This document shows positions 9,701-18,342 of a DNA stretch of 64,000 bases, piece after piece (the first letter of the stretch is position 1; the number at the start of each line of letters is the position of its first letter). The stretch is from Owenia fusiformis. Its lineage: Eukaryota; Annelida; Polychaeta; Sabellida; Oweniidae. Position numbers and translations under genes: made by a program. The notes under the pieces are model-generated. The model was not told the DNA's origin. It did no database searches and was given only the letters and a program-made list of their open reading frames with translations. Where the stretch lies: contig CAIIXF020000001.1 in the NCBI GenBank assembly GCA_903813345.2, positions 3,966,001 to 4,030,000 on the forward strand. The letters are read 5' to 3'.

Positions 9701-12566
9701 AATGAGCAAAGAGGCAATGTGCAAATGGTCCTCGTCCAATTATCTGTCACAGTAATCCTTATGATGGTAAGAGCATCACCTACGAAGATGAAATGAATCT
9801 TAAAGGGTCTCAGATAAGAGTGGATCAAGAATATATGGAGGAGGTTGTGAAGAAGGAAGCGCAAAGAGCTAATACCCGTCATGGTAACAGGACAACTCAA
9901 CACGGGCAACTCAACCCCTGGACAACTCAACCCCTAGACACCACAAACTCTAGATAACTCATCCCTGGGCAACTCAACCCCTAGATAAGTCATCCCTGGA
10001 CAACTCAACCCCTGGATAACTCAATCCCTAGACAGCTCAACCTTAAAGTCATGCTTAACTACATAATGCTCAAAGAGAGATTTTATTCTCAGAAGATTCG
10101 CGTTATGTGTTAATGGTGATACCCCCAATGATTGCTAAATATTGCATACAAATAGTCCTTAAAAGACTTGAGTCTGATTGTGGATTGCAAGATCATGTTT
10201 CATGTTCATCATATATGGTTATGTCACTGCACTCACCTGTTCTTGGGTTCACTGTGACTGTCTTCTCTATGGCCACGTGCATCTTGGCAATCTTGAAGTG
10301 GGCAATCAACGAATTCTCACCCTCTGTGTATAAACCTGGAATGACACTTGTCCAATTCCCACGATCTCTAGGCCCTGCCATGACTTGTGAATGTGTGTAT
10401 ATAGTTCCATTTGGACTGATCCAGGGACCACAGAGATCATTCTGCAGCTTATCATTCTTGTGGCAGGAGTGGACATTCACATGATAGATGCAGCAGTTCT
10501 CTTTGTTGGCTGCAGACACTGAGCTGGGACATACAGTGTTGTCACAGAAATCTTGGGCCCCACTAGCTGTGCTGTATCAAATACAAAATTCCATGTTTTT
10601 TCCATGAAATACCTGAAATTTCCATGAAATACATGGTGTTCCATGGTAATTTCCATGAAATACCAGCATTTTCCAAGGAATAATTCCCATGGAAATCCAT
10701 GGAAAGCATCAATTAGTTAACCAAAATAAATGAGCAATGGAAGCTGATTTAAGTCATTGAACTTAATTTCAACTTAAATTGAACTCTAAAGGGATACACT
10801 ATATGTAACAAGATTTCGCTATGCCTGTCCATCCCATACTCGTTTCCCAGTTTGATTTTCATCATACCTTGGAAATCCAAGATGTGTCCATCCGCCCACC
10901 TACCAATCCATCCGGCAAACTGATACAATATATCCCCTAGGCTAAGGGTGCTATAATGATGATAAACAGTTCATAGGATACATACGTGATATTGTTGAAG
11001 TTGAAGATATTGTTAGTAACTGCCCATGGCCAAAATGCAGACCCAAGAATTAGCTCATACGTAACATTAAACGATTCTTGTGCTTTCACAGGTGACTTTG
11101 GAGGCACAATCCATCTGATATTGATACCTGAAACACAAAAAAAAAATTTAATAATGTCTGAGCAAATCAAACAAAAATAGAACAAGGCACAGACGTGAAC
11201 AATATCGTACCTAAAACACAGCAGTGTGACAGTGAAGAATTTAGGACGGAAAATCCAAAATGGCCACCTTAAAATTTACCCAGAATGCCAAAAAACTAAT
11301 CAGTTCTTAACTTTGATACGTAGAAACATCCCTGAAAATTTCAGATGAATCTATCAAATGGTTTGGCTGGAAACCTGTAGACAAGTCTTGAAAGTGAAGA
11401 TTTTAGGACGGAAAATCCAAAATGGCCACCTTAAAATTAACCCAGAATGCCAAAAAACTAATCAGTTGTTAACTTTGATATGTAGAAACATCCCTGTAAA
11501 TTTCAAATGAATCCGTCAAATGGTTTGGCTGGAAACCTGTAGACAAGTCTTGAAAGTGAAGATTTTAGGACGGAAAATCCAAAATGGCCACCTTAAATTT
11601 TACCCAGAATGCCAAAAAACTAATCAGTTCTTAACTTTGATACATAGAAACATCCCTGAAAATTTCAGATGAATCCGTCAAATGGTTTGGCTGGAAACCT
11701 GTAGACAAGTCTTAAAAGTGAAGATTTTAGGACGGAAAATCCAAAATGGCCACCTTAAAATTTACCCAGAATGCCCAAAAACTAATCAGTTCTTAACTTT
11801 GATACGTAGAAATATTCCTGAAAATTTCAGATGAATCTGTCCAATGGTTTGGCTGGAAACCTGTAGACAAGATGAAAAGTGAGACGCCGCCCACCCACCA
11901 GCCGCCCGTCAAGCTGACGACAATATCGTACCTTTATTAGGTACGATAATAAAAATAAAAACAGCAACCCTGAGATGTAGAAATCGCACCAAACAAAAGC
12001 AAAAACTTCAAGATATTATTTTAAAATTGAAACAAAATTATGGAGCACTTTTGGGGTTATGACTAAAAACACCTGAAAACACAATTTTCAGTTATAAAAC
12101 TGGCAATCATTTTGCAAATGGGCCATTTTTTGAATCAGTCGAGTCTTAGGAACCTTTTTATATACTGAGAATTATTGAAGAATTATATCAACATATTAAT
12201 TAATGGAATTGTATCAACAGTGATTCTAAGACTGATGGACAAGGGAGTGATTACAATTGCTCACCGTGTGAATTATAATTAACTAACGGTTTGACAGTTA
12301 ATAATAGAAAAAATTGATACGCACCAGGACAAGAAGAATATGGCGTGGGGTTGTTAGCATTGGCTGTTATATACCAGCAGTGAAAGTTTGAATTATCCAA
12401 GCTGTGCCATCCTTCTGTGCAACTTATTAACTGCAAACAGAAAAAGCTCTATAAATATTAATAAATACATTTAAAATTGGAATTCCTGAAATGAAAATGC
12501 AATTACCTCACAGTCATAGATGTTTGCCAATAAAATCAAAAGAGTGAACAAACTGAAAAACAGCAT
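635..12566 (-). CDS. Receptor (membrane) guanylate cyclase, 5' part, 13 exons
   Basis: Predicted single-pass receptor that would make cGMP from GTP at the plasma membrane. Thirteen minus-strand exons with GT/AG borders join without phase conflict to 599 codons. Order: signal peptide (1 to about 18); ectodomain of about 225 residues with four N-glycosylation sequons (NVT, NIT, NGT, NWT) and a Cys cluster CETCPKDCGRC; membrane helix about 245-265; kinase-homology domain about 340-585. The latter shows IAVK (K349), HGRLKSQNC (439-447) where a kinase has HRD, DYG (459-461), YRAPE and DVYAFAIILVEIATRNDPYG, all typical of the pseudokinase of membrane cyclases. The ectodomain is much shorter than the ANF-receptor fold of natriuretic receptors and I do not recognise it. 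The dimerisation linker begins at the last exon; the cyclase catalytic exons are not in the window, so cyclase activity is inferred from the kinase-homology domain. Confidence 0.88.
927..1034 (-). CDS. Guanylate cyclase exon 12 (KHD C-lobe)
   Basis: Residues 524-559: GWRPPLPDLSQE and CPCPKDYLK, the W-R-P-P-L insert found between the RNDPYG helix and the CW-RP helix. Phase 0 at both ends. Confidence 0.85.
1535..1728 (-). CDS. Guanylate cyclase exon 11 (KHD C-lobe)
   Basis: Residues 459-523: DYGTPGL in place of DFG, YRAPEVV in place of APE, and DVYAFAIILVEIATRNDPYG. This is the most diagnostic exon of the gene. Borders are GATTCCAG and GTAGGT. Confidence 0.9.
1967..2088 (-). CDS. Guanylate cyclase exon 10 (KHD pseudocatalytic loop)
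   Basis: Residues 418-459: FSFASDIAGGMRYLH and HGRLKSQNCLIDDRW. The catalytic HRD Asp is absent (HGR instead), as expected of the cyclase pseudokinase. Borders are AATTTCAG and GTACAA. Confidence 0.87.
2431..2574 (-). CDS. Guanylate cyclase exon 9 (KHD hinge)
   Basis: Residues 370-418: NPNLTRFIGA, LLTEYCPKGSLNDVL and NWAF. The hinge pattern (TEYCPKGSL) followed by L-N-W-x-FR at the exon joint is characteristic of receptor cyclase kinase-homology domains. Confidence 0.85.
3410..3496 (-). CDS. Guanylate cyclase exon 8 (KHD, beta-3 lysine)
   Basis: Residues 341-370, DGRTIAVKAIQKRNF and SIRKEVKQV. K349 sits where the VAVK lysine of kinases lies. Borders are ATTTCAG and GTAAGA. Confidence 0.83.
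3816..4012. repeat. Two-copy tandem repeat in a cyclase intron
   Basis: The block AAGCTTTCCAATGGTGTG followed by a TAGTTATT...ATAACAAAAAT...GCAGCCT pattern occurs twice, from about 3818 and about 3919, with a period near 100 bp and a few differences. Confidence 0.6.
4206..4359 (-). CDS. Guanylate cyclase exon 7 (juxtamembrane to KHD N-lobe)
   Basis: Residues 290-341, TGVRGFMGSVISINQSM through ETGIY. It is rich in Ser, Thr and Asn, and this stretch is phosphorylated in natriuretic peptide receptors, but I see no clear homologous site. Borders are TTTCAG and GTAAGT. Confidence 0.78.
4578..5039. mobile_element. Non-autonomous hAT-like element
   Basis: The ends are inverted: TAGTGTTGTCG at 4578 and its complement ending at 5039. 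The flanks carry an exact 8-bp duplication, GTTGGCCT, at 4570-4577 and 5040-5047; 8-bp duplications are the hallmark of hAT elements. The 462-bp interior has no long coding frame and repeats ACATCGCGATGTA-like words near both ends. It lies in the intron between cyclase exons 6 and 7. Confidence 0.8.
5139..5211 (-). CDS. Guanylate cyclase exon 6 (juxtamembrane)
   Basis: Residues 266-290, YFVWKQQKLLWDESWIVSYD. The aromatic and basic stretch with W-D/E-W-x-V resembles the juxtamembrane segment that leads into the kinase-homology domain of receptor cyclases. Confidence 0.8.
5359..5521. repeat. CAAGGCATTAACATG-family repeat, long copy
   Basis: Starts ACAAGGCATTAACTTG, then AATGTCACCACCTGCCAT, a TTACAGATG block, a CCAAAAAGTTGGGAGACTAT block, and ends GGTGGTGACAT. 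The same order recurs near 8891, 26579 and 45256, so this is one dispersed family. No coding capacity is seen. Confidence 0.65.
5566..5717 (-). CDS. Guanylate cyclase exon 5 (Cys cluster and membrane helix)
   Basis: Residues 215-265. A Cys cluster (CETCPKDCGRC) lies just outside a 20-residue hydrophobic stretch, IALIVVAILIVFIVLGAIVG, which is the only membrane helix after the signal peptide. Preceded by TTCCTTATAG and followed by GTATG. Confidence 0.85.
7190..7480. repeat. GGCCATTTTG-type repeat with PuACA-rich end
   Basis: Degenerate units of 'GCAGCCATTTTGAATTC...CTTGAAAATTATTTC...AGCAGAGGT...GTCAACCAGTATTT' occur about twice and end in a short CAGACAAACAGACAAATGG stretch. It is related to the longer array at 47600-48280. 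Confidence 0.55.
7846..8025. mobile_element. Foldback (palindromic) element, family A
   Basis: Long inverted arms: GATATCCTATGATTTTTGAG at the left and a matching complement ending in CATAGGATATC at the right, with a central GAGCTAAGCGAATGAGTAG hairpin. A sister copy lies at about 27826-27985. No coding capacity, so MITE-like. Confidence 0.6.
8394..9095. repeat. Clustered dispersed repeats
   Basis: A short copy of the CAAGGCATTAACATG family (8394-8452) and a longer one (8891-9094) flank an unrelated stretch at about 8455-8700. That stretch contains GGGGGTCTGGGAGCATGCTC and a poly-G/poly-T tract. No gene seen. Confidence 0.5.
9888..10045. repeat. 16-bp minisatellite
   Basis: About nine imperfect copies of GGACAACTCAACCCCT and variants (GATAACTCATCCCTGG), in the intron between cyclase exons 4 and 5. 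Confidence 0.8.
10237..10571 (-). CDS. Guanylate cyclase exon 4 (Cys-rich ectodomain)
   Basis: The longest ectodomain exon (335 nt, residues 103-215). It holds two closely spaced Cys groups (FCDNTVC, NCCIYHVNVHSC) and sequons NGT and NWT. Borders are GATACAG and GTGAGT. Long open frames on the other strand across this exon are incidental. Confidence 0.82.
10588..10705. repeat. Short TTTCCATGAAATAC repeat
   Basis: Five to six degenerate copies of TTTCCATGAAATACC begin 20 bp upstream of the exon 4 acceptor, so they may overlap its branch-point region. Confidence 0.6.
10986..11127 (-). CDS. Guanylate cyclase exon 3 (ectodomain)
   Basis: Residues 56-103, GINIRWIVPPKSPV through NFNNIT. It contains sequons NVT and NIT. 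Borders are TTTCAG and GTATG, and phases 1 and 2 match the neighbouring exons. Confidence 0.8.
11213..11919. mobile_element. Four-unit 162-bp array bounded by 14-bp direct repeats
   Basis: Four units with a period of 162-163 bp begin near 11230, 11392, 11555 and 11717. Each has AAAATCCAAAATGGCCACCT and a GGTTTGGCTGGAAACCTGTA block. The array ends in GCCGCCCGTCAAGCTGACG. ACAATATCGTACCT stands at both edges (11199-11212 and 11920-11933) and looks like a target duplication. It lies between cyclase exons 2 and 3. Confidence 0.7.
12325..12430 (-). CDS. Guanylate cyclase exon 2 (ectodomain)
   Basis: Residues 21-56, starting LISCTEGWHSL and ending SSCP plus one base. The acceptor follows a T-rich tract (TTTTTCTGTTTGCAG) and the donor is GTGCG. 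It carries three of the ectodomain cysteines. Confidence 0.82.
12507..12566 (-). CDS. Guanylate cyclase exon 1 (start codon, signal peptide)
   Basis: ATG at 12566-12564 opens MLFFSLFTLLILLANIYDCE, a hydrophobic leader suited to secretion. It ends at a GTAAT donor in phase 0 and joins exon 2 in frame. No other ATG nearby gives a leader in phase with exon 2. Confidence 0.85.
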
Positions 12567-12642
12567 CAAGACAAGGGGGAATAACCTCTAACTATACCTA
12601 GACCCTATCTTCACATAAAGATTAACTTCTTTTTACTGATAT

Positions 12643-12660
12643 ATGATTGACGTCAATCAT
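12643..12660. promoter_or_regulatory. CRE-like palindrome upstream of the cyclase start
   Basis: An 18-bp perfect palindrome, ATGATTGACGTCAATCAT, with the full CRE core TGACGTCA at 12648-12655, about 80 bp before the guanylate cyclase ATG. CREB/ATF-type bZIP factors bind this core. A promoter role is inferred from position only. Confidence 0.4.
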
Positions 12661-15600
12661 GTCATATCATTATCACTGACAGGGTGACAGGATTATGAAA
12701 TTGTTGAGAGTACATATGTATATCTTTTGAAAGAAATAGTTCAGATTATAGTTCATACTTTGTCAAATACATATTGATGACAATCTCTCCAGAGTATGTC
12801 ATTCCCCAATTAACCTATTTAGCCTAATAAATAGGGGATGACTGACTCGCTATGGCATAATTAATCAACATTAAAGGATTCTTTTCTCTTCTATGAAATA
12901 GTCCAAATATAGTCAAATTCATCATCATTATGTGGAGTGAAACACATATGTGCCAACTTAACAATTTTGGTTAAAAAACAGCTGCAGACAAAAAGTTTTA
13001 ACAATAAATTCAACAACTTCTCCACCAACATGCTTCAGTCAACCAGCATTTGAGTTCTCATCCAGAAGGATGAATGGACAGATGGTTTTTTTATATTCCA
13101 TATTTGAACTTGATTTACTGGGATATGTTAAGTGTAGGTAATTGTATTTTTCATAATGCAATCAAAGGTTGTGTGTTATTGGAATACAAGCAGCCAATTA
13201 TACCATAGGATGTTAAAGCAAGCTTTACTAAGTGCATCAATTAGGTTTAATAAAGCAGTTCAAAGTGATTCAAATGTTAAATCAAGAATAAGCAATAACA
13301 CATATTGATGAGGAACCATGTAGCTAAGGTTAATGAATAATACTAGATATAGTACTGTAATTATATTGGCAAAAAAGAGCATTCATTATTATGTACATAA
13401 TAAGACCATTGATTGAATGTTTAGGCCTCTCCATTGTAATTGTCTGTATAGCGGGATCATTTTTGAAAAATATGCTGCCCAGGTTTTTTTAAATCAAAAA
13501 TTGAAAGAAAAAAATGATTTATTCAAATGCAGGAAAATTTTAATAATGCCAATTAATTCTGGAAGACAGTATAAGTGGTCCAAGCAAAATTATATAAATT
13601 ATCAAACAATTATAATGAGAGGATGGAGTATTTTATCACAATTTATGTTTCTTACAAGTATAGCTGACCACTCATCAGATCATTGTTCCTATGATTTAGC
13701 AACATAAATAGCAAATGATAAGGGTAATTTAAATGCCAAATAAGTACTTATGTATTCTTTTTTTATCATTTATAACCACAATGGTAAAAGTACTGATCAA
13801 AACTGAAGGATAAGATTTTAATTTTTTTTATAATTTTCAATTTCAAATATTTTTAATTGAAATTTGTCAATAACCCAGATGCGAGTAGAAATAATCTTGA
13901 TTACGTCATTCAAAATTCAGTCAAAGTAATATCATATTTGAAATCTACATGTAAAATTACATCTAGAAATGTGGTTTTAAAAAGTGTTTATCAACTTTGA
14001 AAAATTAATTTTCTTCGAAAATGTGACTTCCAGCTCGGGGAGATTCCCCATAGACCCCATGCTATAAAATCACAAAAAATGAAATATCTTTTCTTTTAGT
14101 GGACAGATAATATTTTGCTTTACTGGACATATTTTCATAAGTATAAGTATCAGACACATAAGGGTTATATGAAAATTGAGCTGCTTAAATTGATAATATT
14201 CAAGTTTAAGGGAACTTTCTTATATACCTGCCATGTTAATTGACCCGAATCAGCCACCTGGTGGTGAAACTGGTAACTACCTACTCGCATTTGGGTAATT
14301 GTGTGGCATCATATTCTGATGTTCTTAACATCTTTCTCACTAAGGACAGAAATGGAGAAGGTAATGGAGTATGCAATGCTTAAAACAGTGGTGTACTTCT
14401 GATGATATTGATATGTTCCTTTTAATTACTTAGACTTTATTGTTCAGACTTGTCATAATTGTAATCATATTGGAATTGTTTGAATAGCTTTGTTGGTGTT
14501 TCCTATAAATAAAACCACCGGGCAGAGCACTTGACATTAATTAGGGTAAATAATGGTCAGATGATATAACAGATTAACAAAACAATGAAAATCCAATTTA
14601 ATTGTCAATATTTCCTAATTATATGTCCTATAACAGCTAGGTACTTTGTTTGATACCAAATAGAAATTATTTACAATATAATATTGAATTAATATTGGTT
14701 GTATAAATGTAATCAACTGCACATGTCTTGCCATGCATTGGAGGATGACAGAAATTGAAATTATAAATCATTCTCTTGCTATGAAATTCATGCAGTCTTC
14801 TTAAAATCACTTGAGTGACTTTATGTTATAAAATAAAAATATAGAATGATAAAATATAAAGTGCAATATAGTTCCTAGGGTGGTCCAAAATAACACTTTT
14901 TGAAAAAAATTAAGCTCCCTCTAGGTGAAACGGTGTTCCTTTTGGAGCAAAAAGTCCCAGAATATTTTTTCAAAATTTTTGACCTAGTTTTGACCCTGCC
15001 CCACATCCCCTAAAGTTAACAATTTGGCGTAAATGGCAAAAACGTTCATTTTCTAGGTTCAAATAAAAAGCTAAGAAGGATACACCATTAAATAGTACAT
15101 AACATACAACTACTACCAATGTGTTAGATTTTCTACTTATAAGAATTAACAGGATTGTTAATTCGATTGTTAATTTCTGTTTCTTGAAAACTTTTCAAAT
15201 GACATCAATGATTTTAATGATTAGTTCATTATTCATACCTGATATTATAAGAGGTCAATGGATATTTTAGTTTCAATAAGAATATAGAGTCAAACAAACT
15301 GTCATTCATAGTTAATGAAAACAAACCTGATCAAGGCAGACGTCTAACAAAAGAAATAATAACAAATCAATAAATGGGGCCAAGTTTCAGATGCTCAAGG
15401 AAATCAATAAAAACACCTTCGTAACTTTTCGCAGGATGAAAAAGCACCCCAGTCTCAATGACAGCATTTAATTCTCCCATTCATGATTTGCTCTTCAATC
15501 AAGGAGACACAGAAGTTTTTCCTCATATGGATAAAATATTACCCATGATGCAATTCGCGGGGGAACAAATTCTCCCTTGTTTTTCCCTCATTGGTTTAGC

Positions 15601-15968
15601 ATGTGGATCAAATCGATGTTTGATCAAATCTCTGTCCGATTGGACAAAAAAAGTATCATAAACAATTGGTCTTTTCATAACCTTTATATGAATTTCGAGT
15701 TACAGCAAAAATCGTAAAATAATGAGTAAAGGCAGCCATTTTTCAAAACTGAACAGTATACACTTCATTGGGAAACAACAGAAAACTTGCATGAATATCA
15801 TAGGCGAAAAAGGGGGTAATAAGCTAAATGGGACATTTGGTAAAAAAGGACACTCAATTTTCTCTATGTATAAAAAGTCTGTGTTGGTTCAATGAAATAT
15901 TCAGTCATTCATTGTGAGAGATCGCAATCTTTGGAGTGCAAAGTACAAAGTACAATTTTTTACATACA

Positions 15969-16142
15969 AGCAAAACCTGTCTAAGTGAACACCTCTCTCT
16001 AGTGAACACCTGAGTCTTGTGAACACTTCTCAGCAAATGCTCCAATGACTTCTTTATAAAATCCCCTCTGAAGTGAACACCTACCTAAAATGAACATATT
16101 TTTGTGGCTCCATAGGTGTTCACTCTACACAGGTTTTACTGT
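15969..16142. repeat. Foldback repeat, AAACCTGTCTAAGTGAACACC family
   Basis: The left arm AAAACCTGTCTAAGTGAACA faces the right arm GTGTTCACTCTACACAGGTTTT. GTGAACACC recurs inside. Related sequence appears at 16640-16812, about 41207-41400 and about 45983-46125. Confidence 0.6.
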
Positions 16143-16639
16143 ACACCAGTCTCAAATTAATAGATAGTAATACAATTTTTCACTCAAACACCAAAAAATC
16201 ATTTCAGTTTCAGGAATTTATATTTTATGTATATGCAAGTAAGAAGCATGTTATGTCTCAAAGGCCAAAAACTACATAAACAAAATACAGAGTCAAAAAT
16301 ATCACACTTGGAAGAGCAAAAACACCTTGCCCAACAATAACTCGTAATCAGGAATTACATACCAATTAAGACACGTGAGATTTGAAATTTGAGAGATCTG
16401 ATGATAGCAAGAAGTCATTAGCCGTCTTTTAACTTCAAGATCGTAGCACAAAACTTGATCAGTTCTAGTAATTGATTCCCTGTAACATCTGTATAAATAT
16501 GAAGTAAATTATATCAGAGCTTTAAGTATCTGTAAATTGGCTTGCATATTATGAAAAAACGACTATGGTGGTGCATACAATAATACAATAATTATATGAA
16601 TAGATAATAAAACCAGTATAAAAATACATACAAACAATA

Positions 16640-16812
16640 TACAGTGAAACATGTAAGTGGAACACCTCTAGAAGTGGAACGCCTATGCTAGTGGAACACT
16701 TTCAAAGTTCCAAGACTAAATGACTTAATGTTAAATGAACCTCTATTAGTGGAACACCTCCAAGTGGAACACTTCAGAGGTACCAAAGATGCTACACTTA
16801 GACAGGCTTTAC
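16640..16812. repeat. Foldback repeat, related copy
   Basis: CAGTGAAACATGTAAGTGGA at the left and ACTTAGACAGGCTTTACTAT at the right are imperfect inverted ends. AGTGGAACACC recurs inside about five times. It is a diverged relative of 15969-16142. Confidence 0.55.
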
Positions 16813-18342
16813 TATACACATAAAAATAATCAATTATTACAAGGATTATACTGTTTGCATCTAAGCAATTTCACCATATATTGTCATTAAAGCTATATTT
16901 CACCAAAGCATCTTTTAATTTACACTTTAACCATTTCTCTTTTCAAATATATATGCAATGTTCATAGGGGCATCAGCATATGGTAAAACAAATAGCAAAA
17001 ATATTTCTAGCGTTATTTAATTATTTTGTGACATCATTTGGTTGCTCTGGGTTCATCACCAAATTTTGACAGATAAAGTATATATAAATACATAATTTAA
17101 ACAGAAGTTTGATAAAATCATAAGACAATTTTAATTGCCATTACTATTTAGTTTAAAAATATTTAAGCAACTCTAGAGGAAATATCTATTTATTTGCTTT
17201 AGGCATTCAAAAAACTTGAAACTACAAAGTTATTTCCTTTGCCTTTACTCTAAAAATTATGATTGGATTCTAGGTGTACATTGAATCTGTACATTGAATC
17301 TTTTAAGTAGTTTGAGTCTTATCCACTGAAATCACAATCTCAGTATATCATTAATACCATGTTGTTTTTTAATCAGTATTTACCAAGAATATATTTACAA
17401 GATGTGTCACCAAACTGTAGTAATGAGACGAATGGCTCAAACAATCATTCAAAGTAAAAAAAAATCAGATGTGAAGTTTGTAAAAATTCATGTTTATCCA
17501 GAGAATGTATGTTATGCAACACAACCAATTAAACCTATTATAAATTCCAATTGTAATGAAAGCAAAAATATTGCAAAAATTCAAAATTGTAACTTACCAA
17601 GATTATAAAAGCCAAGTGACAGCTTATATGTATGTACATGTCTATCAAGTATATCCTATTGTAATAATAGTCAATTTATGGCAAATGCTCCCAAGCTTAT
17701 TAAAGCAAATATGCTCACATGCTACAGCTTATTTCTAACTGTACTAAAATCTATTGCACAAATATATAACTGTCGTGAAATCTATTCCACCGTAGGCAGT
17801 TATTTCGAGAATCACTTCTCTTTCATTATATTCATTAATATTCAATTACTAATGACTGAATTCGCCAGCATAAGTCATCTAAAAGCAGATGCCTACACCT
17901 AAGGGAGCTATATAATGGTGATGTCTAGTAGCAAATCCCATCAAGCTTTTAATAAGTACCAGATTAGCACACAAGACATATTGCCACAAGATATTTTGTC
18001 ATTCTTGCACATATTTACATAAAAAATATTGACAAAATCATTCGATCACTTTTCAAACTACAACGTAAAATGTAAAATAATTATTAACACATATAAAAAA
18101 TGGCCTCCATTTTTCAAAATAGCCAACATATTGAGCAATATGAAACAATGTCTCACACTTTTAATGTAAAATGAAGGGATGCTATTTTTCAAAAAGGAAG
18201 TTTTCAAAAGAAAATGTATTCACACATTTATTTACAAGCAAAATTGTCATAAGACAGTGTGATCCTGCACAATGTCAACAAATTCCCTAAAACTACATGT
18301 ATGTCTTTCAAGTAACAGCAAAAAATGTATAGATGTATAGAC

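Larger units (their letters stand above)
12661..18337. other. Intergenic region, no gene recognised
   Basis: AT-rich DNA between the cyclase start and a Transib-like element. The open frames here (for example at 13417, 15458 and 17402) are short, lack splice context and match no family I know. Two foldback repeats at about 15969-16142 and 16640-16812 are listed separately. Confidence 0.6.

Noticed and set aside
10107-10484. 125-codon plus-strand open frame
   Set aside because: It is the antisense shadow of guanylate cyclase exon 4; the minus strand has splice signals and a continuous protein.
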